Positions 1-3,963 of a stretch of DNA of 5,191 bases are shown piece after piece. Under the pieces are notes generated by a model. It was not told where the DNA came from. It saw nothing but the letters and a program-made list of their open reading frames with translations, and did not search any database. How positions within the stretch are numbered: the stretch's first letter is position 1; each line of letters opens with the position of its first letter. Source of the stretch: Candidatus Saccharimonadota bacterium. Lineage in GTDB: Bacteria; Patescibacteriota; Saccharimonadia; Saccharimonadales; Saccharimonadaceae. The DNA lies in the NCBI GenBank assembly GCA_028289095.1, contig JAQGGY010000018.1, positions 1-5,191 on the forward strand, given 5' to 3'. The position numbers were made by a program, and so were the translations under genes.

Positions 1-1
1 T

Positions 2-511
2 ATTACTAGTGAACAGGTCGACCAGTATATTCGTACGATCATAGAAGGACATGCGCAAAAAATAGGTATCGACCCGAAGCCTGGTAATGTTATTTATAAT
101 TCCGAGAATGGGTTTACAATCATTGACTTTGGTACTGATAATCAGTCAGGCGATGACTATAAAGCCAGTCCAGTACTGGCGTTATCTTGGGGGATTGAAC
201 CTTTTCTTTATAGTGGATTGGGAGATGGTGATAGGGGAGAAGTCATTGAAGAACCTGCTAAAATAAGTGAACTTGCAAAGATAAAACTACCTCTTATAGA
301 AGAATATATTAAAGCCGTTGAACGCCAATTAGATTCTAAATATAAGGAGGCCTTGTTTCCAGGTCTTGATGAAAAGATTTCACTGATGCGACGGGAAGCA
401 TTTGATATGGAAGGTCTTCTGCGCGATAAGGAAGAATTTCGCAGACAAATCGAAGAATCAAGGCGTAACTTTGATGCGACCAAAGATCCAGGTGTAGATA
501 GCTTTGTTTAA
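2..511 (+). CDS. Kinase-fold protein (protein kinase / phosphotransferase-like), 5'-truncated by window edge
   Basis: The reading frame is open from the left edge to a TAA at 509-511, giving the last 169 residues of a longer protein. Numbering from the first visible residue, IDPKPGN (D24, K26, P27, N29) matches the catalytic loop of protein-kinase-like enzymes (HRD-x-K-P-x-N, with GID in place of HRD), and FTIIDFG (D42-F43-G44) follows 12 residues later as the metal-binding DFG motif. The order and spacing fit the C-lobe of a protein kinase or antibiotic/choline-type phosphotransferase. The ATP-binding N-lobe lies outside the window. From about residue 90 the sequence is highly charged and helical, with a probable coiled-coil-like stretch around residues 115-160. 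A TTG at 218 is only an internal leucine codon, because the kinase motifs lie upstream of it in the same frame. The substrate cannot be told. A kinase-fold pseudoenzyme remains possible because the N-lobe lysine cannot be seen. Confidence 0.72.
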   Translation: MTSEQVDQYIRTIIEGHAQKIGIDPKPGNVIYNSENGFTIIDFGTDNQSGDDYKASPVLALSWGIEPFLYSGLGDGDRGEVIEEPAKISELAKIKLPLIEEYIKAVERQLDSKYKEALFPGLDEKISLMRREAFDMEGLLRDKEEFRRQIEESRRNFDATKDPGVDSFV

Positions 512-573
512 GGAGCCATCGAAAATTCTATTATACTTTTTGGCGGCTGTGCAAAGATATAGCTTTCATAAGA

Positions 574-699
574 TCATTTTTCTAAATTAGCAATGTAATT
601 ATCGGAGTATCCTCGCTTGCCTTTGTCGGTAGGTGGCATGGATAGCTTTATCTCAAAAGGCAGTTGTGTTGTAGACTTACTATGCCGATATATAAACTC
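574..699 (-). pseudogene. Possible relic or tiny ORF on the minus strand in the first spacer
   Basis: On the minus strand, 41 sense codons run from a TAG at 702-700 to a TGA at 576-574. There is no usual start codon until an ATG at 639-637, which would encode only 21 residues (MPPTDKGKRGY...). The upstream codons read YRHSKSTTQLPFEIKLS. The matching frame in the second spacer (1819-1770) reads YRQNESVMQ, stop, PFVLKMA. Seven of about 17 positions are identical (Y, R, S, Q, P, F, K) and several others are conservative (I/L, L/M, S/A). This suggests a shared protein-coding ancestry that is now decayed, but both stretches are short. It could equally be a conserved non-coding element that happens to read open. 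No function is proposed. Confidence 0.25.
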
Positions 700-730
700 C
701 TACTTTTACTATTCCATTAACAGGGGTAAT
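646..730. repeat. Intergenic element, copy A (upstream of the pilin)
   Basis: Positions 654-694 align without gaps to 1783-1823 at 29 of 41 bases, and 8 of the 12 differences are transitions. Weaker similarity extends left to 646 and, across a gap of about 12 bases, right to the CAGGGGTAAT block at 721-730 (CAGGATAAC in copy B at 1839-1847). The core AGACTTACTATGCCG at 673-687 also matches copy C at 3762-3776, apart from one inserted base and one substitution. I do not recognise the element. Confidence 0.5.
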
Positions 731-815
731 TAAGGATATTTTAGTTATCTCGTTCGGAATCGGCTAGGTGATTGAAGTGTTAGGTTTTTCTTCGCTTACT
801 CCTTTTGCTGATGAT

Positions 816-845
816 GTTCAGATGCTAATTGCATAGAGTCTGAAC
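816..845. promoter_or_regulatory. Inverted repeat over the pilin promoter (candidate operator)
   Basis: GTTCAGA at 816-822 is the exact reverse complement of TCTGAAC at 839-845, with an inner ATGC/GCAT pair at 822-825 and 831-834. The arms are centred about 23 bp apart, roughly two helical turns. The repeat surrounds the proposed -35 hexamer (829-834) and reaches into the spacer, a position where a dimeric regulator could block RNA polymerase. It could instead form an RNA hairpin in a read-through transcript, but no T-run follows, so it is not a standard intrinsic terminator. Confidence 0.45.
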
Positions 846-857
846 TTGGAGTATAGT
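829..857 (+). promoter_or_regulatory. Probable sigma70-type promoter for the pilin gene
   Basis: TTGCAT (829-834, three of six matches to TTGACA), a 17-bp spacer, then TATAGT (852-857, five of six matches to TATAAT). Transcription would begin near 864, giving a leader of about 29 bases before the GTG at 893. The same TATAGTT with the same spacing and a similar leader length occurs before the 1925 gene, which raises confidence despite the weak -35. Confidence 0.5.
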
Positions 858-892
858 TATCCTAACATTAAGCATGTACGGAATAAATAAGA

Positions 893-1525
893 GTGATTAG
901 TAAGGATTCAAAACTTTCAAGCGGATTTACTATCGTGGAATTACTTATAGTGATTGTCGTAATCGGCATACTAGCATCTATCGCCGTCGTGGCCTATAAC
1001 GGCGTTCAACTACGCGCTAATAACTCATCGCGAACTTCATTAGCTTATCAGATGAAAACAGTCTTTGATATTACTAAAATAGATACATCGATAGCGACAG
1101 TCAAAGCGTCTTTGCAATATGACACATGGTATAGGGCTTGCCTGGGGACTGGCTATCCAGATATTAATAGTGATGGCGTTAGGGATTGCGCTGCATGGAA
1201 TGGAAATCCATTTGTTTCAGAAACAGCCAATTTTAATGCAATACTAGCTAAAACTGCCAAGGTGCCTTCTATGGGCACATATCGTCCTGTTGTTGCAACT
1301 AGTGGTGACGTTTATTACGGTCCTTATATATCAAGTATAACAGTGGATGGACAAGATAGCTTGTCGCTAGAGTACTTTCTTGAGGGTATAGGCCAATCGT
1401 GTAGTCTAAGTCCACTCATTTATGTAACGGGATCTAGTACTTACACGCTTACGCCTCAGGGTGCGCTACACTATACGAGTTCTGCAGACGGTATAACGGT
1501 TTGTAAGATTCTAGCAACTAACTAA
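893..1525 (+). CDS. Type IV pilin-like protein (prepilin with class III signal)
   Basis: This 210-residue protein has a prepilin leader MISKDSKLSSG, a predicted prepilin-peptidase cut between G11 and F12, and FTIVE after it, with the conserved glutamate at mature position +5 (E16). A hydrophobic helix covers about residues 12-36, followed by AYNGVQLRAN as in Saccharibacteria-type pseudopilins. The protein would be inserted in the cytoplasmic membrane, cleaved, and assembled into a pilus or related fibre. The globular part has four cysteines (C83, C99, C170, C204) that could form two disulfides. It also has an EF-hand-like loop, DINSDGVRD (D90, N92, D94, D98), suggesting calcium binding. The start is GTG: a TAA lies in frame at 884-886 and no ATG is available. 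There is no clear Shine-Dalgarno. No assembly genes are in the window, so whether this is a major or minor pilin cannot be told. Confidence 0.9.
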   Translation: MISKDSKLSSGFTIVELLIVIVVIGILASIAVVAYNGVQLRANNSSRTSLAYQMKTVFDITKIDTSIATVKASLQYDTWYRACLGTGYPDINSDGVRDCAAWNGNPFVSETANFNAILAKTAKVPSMGTYRPVVATSGDVYYGPYISSITVDGQDSLSLEYFLEGIGQSCSLSPLIYVTGSSTYTLTPQGALHYTSSADGITVCKILATN

Positions 1526-1774
1526 AAGTGGATTTATTTTGGCATGGATTTTGATAGCGGTCACTGTCTTTGCTCCCTCGGTGGAATAAAACCTATTGAA
1601 CGGTGCACTGGTGGTGTAGTTCTCGCAGGTTTGTCCGTGCAGACGTACCTGCAAGTGAAAGAAATAAGATATGAGATTTTGTTTAGCTAGGCTTGCTGAC
1701 GGTTTTTCCTTCACACAAGTAGCACACTTAGCCGTGTACCAAAATTGATCACGATCCGACTTGAGTATAGCCAT
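1511..1774 (-). CDS. Doubtful small minus-strand ORF in the second spacer
   Basis: An 87-codon frame starts at ATG (1774-1772), or at an upstream GTG (1783-1781), and ends at TAG (1513-1511), overlapping the pilin 3' end by 15 bases in convergent orientation. The predicted peptide begins MAILKSDRDQFWYTAKCATC, with a C-x-x-C pair and many aromatic residues. I do not recognise it, and no Shine-Dalgarno precedes it. The codons just upstream resemble those of the relic in the first spacer but contain a TGA at 1792-1790. This may be a small gene, the remainder of a broken gene, or chance: a frame this long can arise by chance. Confidence 0.2.
   Translation of the reverse strand: MAILKSDRDQFWYTAKCATCVKEKPSASLAKQNLISYFFHLQVRLHGQTCENYTTSAPFNRFYSTEGAKTVTAIKIHAKINPLLVSC
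1625..1652. other. Hairpin in the second spacer
   Basis: GCAGGT (1625-1630) pairs with ACCTGC (1647-1652). An inner GTC (1633-1635) pairs with GAC (1642-1644) across a small internal loop. The stem lies 100 bases after the pilin stop and is followed by an A-rich rather than T-rich stretch, so it lacks the signature of an intrinsic terminator. It could stabilise the pilin mRNA 3' end, or have no function. Confidence 0.3.
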
Positions 1775-1847
1775 TTTTAACACAAAAGGTCATTGCATTA
1801 CAGACTCATTCTGCCGATAAAAAGTGTATTCATGCCAGCAGGATAAC
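1775..1847. repeat. Intergenic element, copy B (upstream of the transglutaminase-like gene)
   Basis: Core CAGACTCATTCTGCCGATA at 1801-1819 matches copy A at 672-690 with mostly transition differences. The preceding CAAAAGG (1783-1789) is identical to 654-660. CAGGATAAC at 1839-1847 corresponds to CAGGGGTAAT of copy A. The copy ends only 12 bases before the -35 hexamer of the next gene. Read on the minus strand, it carries a stop codon where copy A has a leucine codon. Confidence 0.5.
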
Positions 1848-1859
1848 AGATGCAGGACA

Positions 1860-1888
1860 TTGACAAAATACAATATTTTTGCTATAGT
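1860..1888 (+). promoter_or_regulatory. Strong sigma70-type promoter for the transglutaminase-like gene
   Basis: TTGACA (1860-1865) is a perfect -35, followed by an AT-rich 17-bp spacer and TATAGT (1883-1888), five of six matches to the -10 consensus. The predicted start near 1895 gives a leader of about 30 bases that is A-rich (AATAAAAACAAAAATACAT region) with no Shine-Dalgarno before the ATG at 1925. The gene is therefore probably transcribed on its own and constitutively strong unless repressed. Confidence 0.8.
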
Positions 1889-1924
1889 TGTATCGGTTAA
1901 TAATAAAAACAAAAATACATAAAA

Positions 1925-3724
1925 ATGTCCGAAATTTTATCCACCGCGGTACCCGCAGAAAAAGTAGTTTACAACGAAGACCTCGAGGCTCGTCGGTTTT
2001 CGCTTGCGCCGTCGATAGGTGGCGCCGCTTTGTTTTTAACGTCCGAATCGGTGCAGGCATTTTATGGTGGTAAAAACCATTATTTAGGTCGTGGAATTGG
2101 CGAACGTAACGTACGTTCAATCGTCAGTATGGCGGATGGCACAAACGAGGTCGTTGCAGTTGGAACTGACGCGCAGGATTCTATGACGCGTACCTTAGAG
2201 GCAATGCATACATTAGAAACGGCGGACACCCGTCCGATCGCGCGCTTTCCTGTTAACGGCACGAAAGTTTCTTTTACTGAATTACAGCATTATGCACCAA
2301 AGATCGCTCCTGCACTGGAAGCTTACCCAGTGCCTACACATCTAGATGGCGTTTTAAAGGATTATTCCAACGGCATCGATACGTATATTCACACAACCGA
2401 ACAAGATGGTTGGCAGCAGCAATTATTTGAACAGGTGAACGAATATATAGCGCATGACGACAACGCGAGAAACCTTATGGATGAACTGGACATTCAGTCG
2501 GTCATCGCACTAACACCAGAACAAGCCGTCAAACTAAGCCTCGGTGTCGTACAGATGTTATCTAAATACTCATGGGTACAAGAGGACGGAAGGCGAGTGG
2601 CAGGCGGTAAACGTGAAGATAATATGACGACAATGCAGCTGCTAGCCGAAGGCGAAGCGCATGTCGGTGACGTAGATTGGCCCGGTAACGGTGTTTGTCG
2701 TAATGTGGCTTCGAATGTTAAAGCTGTTTTTGAGGCACTAAAGGCTAACCAAAGTGAGCTGAGCATGCTACGCAATACGTATGCAGTGTATACAGGGGGT
2801 AAGGAAGGGTACGGATCGCGTAAACGTGATGATGTTAGTAAGTTTTCAATGGATGGCAGTGGGCATGCCTGGAATACGTTTGTCACCGTGGGTAAATCTG
2901 GAGAGTCATGTATAACTATCGTTGATGCAACATGGGCTATGGGCAGAAGCCAAGACGGCACGCTTAAAGAGCCTGATTATACGTCGGAACGCATGTATGA
3001 GAATATTGCAGCGATCACTGAAAACGTAAAAGACAAGGCTGATGTAGCGCTAGTGATGAGTGACTACTTGGATAAATTTACTCGTTTCTTGCCTAGCGAG
3101 AGTGATAACGTACGGGAACAGAAGCGTCAATTTGCGCTCACCGAGTGGTTAAAGATCGCGCCAACACTCATTGAAGCCGACATGCAGTCTGTGCCAGCTG
3201 GCGTTACTGGTGCTGCATATCGATTAGGAAGTAAGCTTGATAAAAGCGAACTACAGACACTGTATGCTGTCGAACAGGCGGGTTGGATAGAAAACTTCGA
3301 CGCTATTCTTGGTAAATATATAAACGGCGATACGCACCTTGGCGGGATTGATCGATTTATAGCAAGGGATGATGGTTTGCAGCGAGCAATTTATGACAAG
3401 CTTGGTGCAAAGGTTCAGGAATATGCAGATAGGGATGTGGATTTTAGGACTCGTTTACGAGATTTGGAACCTAGCATGCTACCAAATTTTGACCCTGAAA
3501 ATAATCCTCCAGACAAATTGGAAATGACGAGCCTGATGAGGGAAACAGGGTTGTTTGGTGGTAGCCGTTATTATGGTGATGTCGTGCGCGCAGGGCTACT
3601 GAGGTCTGCCAAAGGCGATCAACATATTTTTGATGACACGATTAAAGATATGTCTGATTATGACCTTTTACGCAACTATCGCAGCATTAGGTCAGCGCTA
3701 GCGAAGCAGGTGTCTGATCAGTAA
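1925..3724 (+). CDS. Transglutaminase-like (papain-fold) domain protein, cytoplasmic or non-classically exported
   Basis: This 599-residue protein has no signal peptide or membrane segment. I see a Cys-His-Asp arrangement typical of the transglutaminase-like superfamily: GNGVCRN with C258 at the start of a helix (NVASNVKAVFEALK), GHAWN with H314, and VDATW with D334. The order C-H-D, the 20-residue H-to-D gap and the small-aromatic context (HAWN, DATW) fit that family. Members include thiol peptidases and amidases as well as true cross-linkers, so the reaction cannot be named. Residues 1-240 (mixed, then helical) and 340-599 (largely helical and charged) match nothing I know. ATG 1925 is the first start after an in-frame TAA at 1904-1906 and lies about 30 bases after a strong promoter; there is no Shine-Dalgarno. 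The gene ends in TAA and is intact. An exported effector or an intracellular hydrolase are both possible. Confidence 0.7.
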   Translation: MSEILSTAVPAEKVVYNEDLEARRFSLAPSIGGAALFLTSESVQAFYGGKNHYLGRGIGERNVRSIVSMADGTNEVVAVGTDAQDSMTRTLEAMHTLETADTRPIARFPVNGTKVSFTELQHYAPKIAPALEAYPVPTHLDGVLKDYSNGIDTYIHTTEQDGWQQQLFEQVNEYIAHDDNARNLMDELDIQSVIALTPEQAVKLSLGVVQMLSKYSWVQEDGRRVAGGKREDNMTTMQLLAEGEAHVGDVDWPGNGVCRNVASNVKAVFEALKANQSELSMLRNTYAVYTGGKEGYGSRKRDDVSKFSMDGSGHAWNTFVTVGKSGESCITIVDATWAMGRSQDGTLKEPDYTSERMYENIAAITENVKDKADVALVMSDYLDKFTRFLPSESDNVREQKRQFALTEWLKIAPTLIEADMQSVPAGVTGAAYRLGSKLDKSELQTLYAVEQAGWIENFDAILGKYINGDTHLGGIDRFIARDDGLQRAIYDKLGAKVQEYADRDVDFRTRLRDLEPSMLPNFDPENNPPDKLEMTSLMRETGLFGGSRYYGDVVRAGLLRSAKGDQHIFDDTIKDMSDYDLLRNYRSIRSALAKQVSDQ

Positions 3725-3744
3725 TCCAATAAGTAGTTGAATTG

Positions 3745-3837
3745 CCTTCACAAGATCATGGAGACTTACTAATGCTGCGCTAGAAACACACGCCTCGTCA
3801 CCCTTACTTTCATAAAGTGAAGCCCTTAAGGGGTAAT
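3745..3837. repeat. Intergenic element, copy C (degenerate; after the transglutaminase-like gene)
   Basis: Three short blocks occur in the same order as in the first spacer. CCTTCACAAGATCAT (3745-3759) matches 563-577 at 13 of 15 bases. AGACTTACTA (3762-3771) is identical to 673-682 and is followed by TGCTGCGCTAGAAAC (3773-3787), matching TGCCGATATATAAAC (683-697) at 10 of 15. AGGGGTAAT (3829-3837) is identical to 722-730. About 93 bases lying between the first two blocks in spacer 1 are missing here. Each match alone could be chance; the shared order is what supports it. Confidence 0.35.
3806..3832. other. Two palindromes downstream of the 599-residue gene
   Basis: ACTTT-CAT-AAAGT (3806-3818) is a short hairpin and CCCTTAAGGG (3823-3832) is a perfect 10-bp palindrome ending 9 bases before the -35 at 3842. 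Neither is followed by a T-run. They could form a weak transcript end for the upstream gene or a regulator site for the downstream promoter. Confidence 0.3.
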
Positions 3838-3841
3838 ACTA

Positions 3842-3870
3842 TTTACAAATAGCAACTATAATGTTATTAT
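3842..3870 (+). promoter_or_regulatory. Probable promoter of the secreted TSP3-repeat protein gene
   Basis: TTTACA (3842-3847, five of six matches), a 17-bp spacer, and TATTAT (3865-3870, five of six matches). A perfect TATAAT at 3857-3862 lies inside the spacer but has no -35 at proper distance. The predicted start near 3877 gives a leader of about 87 bases, much longer than those of the two preceding genes. Confidence 0.6.
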
Positions 3871-3877
3871 TCGAGGA

Positions 3878-3889
3878 ATGTGCGCACAT
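3878..3889. promoter_or_regulatory. 12-bp perfect palindrome at the transcription start (candidate operator)
   Basis: ATGTGCGCACAT is a perfect inverted repeat with no spacer, beginning 7 bases after the proposed -10 hexamer, so it would overlap the first transcribed bases. That placement is typical of a repressor operator. The regulator is unknown and not in the window. Confidence 0.45.
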
Positions 3890-3948
3890 CTGCGTTACAC
3901 GCCCTGGCGATCTTTATCTACCAGTGTATAACAATTTCTTATTTGTGA

Positions 3949-3959
3949 AAGGGGGTGAT
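3949..3959 (+). promoter_or_regulatory. Strong Shine-Dalgarno deciding a TTG start
   Basis: AAGGGGGTGAT differs at one base from the anti-16S-complementary AAGGAGGTGAT. Its G-rich core (3951-3955) ends 8 bases before TTG 3964. An in-frame GTG at 3955-3957 lies inside the Shine-Dalgarno itself and so cannot be the start. Confidence 0.8.
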
Positions 3960-3963
3960 TGAT

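Noticed and set aside
218..511. A shorter gene starting at TTG 218
   Set aside because: The frame is open to the left edge and the kinase-like motifs lie upstream of 218 in the same frame, so this TTG is an internal leucine codon.
739..770. Possible tRNA T-loop (GTTCGGAATC)
   Set aside because: The loop has an extra base and no acceptor, D or anticodon stems can be drawn around it.
1888..2120. Small frames around the start of the 599-residue gene on both strands
   Set aside because: They overlap the promoter and N-terminus of the confident gene and encode basic, featureless peptides.
2494..2961. 155-codon minus-strand frame
   Set aside because: It lies entirely antisense to the catalytic region of the 599-residue gene, and its serine/threonine/proline-rich product is typical of a shadow frame.
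3806..3840. Intrinsic terminator after the 599-residue gene
   Set aside because: Short palindromes are present, but none is followed by a run of T, so a standard intrinsic terminator cannot be claimed.
3955..3957. GTG as the start of the secreted protein
   Set aside because: It lies inside the Shine-Dalgarno sequence. TTG 3964 has proper spacing and gives a cleaner signal peptide.
512..3963. CRISPR array, insertion sequence ends or transposase
   Set aside because: There are no regularly spaced identical repeats, no transposase frame and no matched terminal inverted repeats. The three related intergenic blocks are too diverged and too far apart to be an array.
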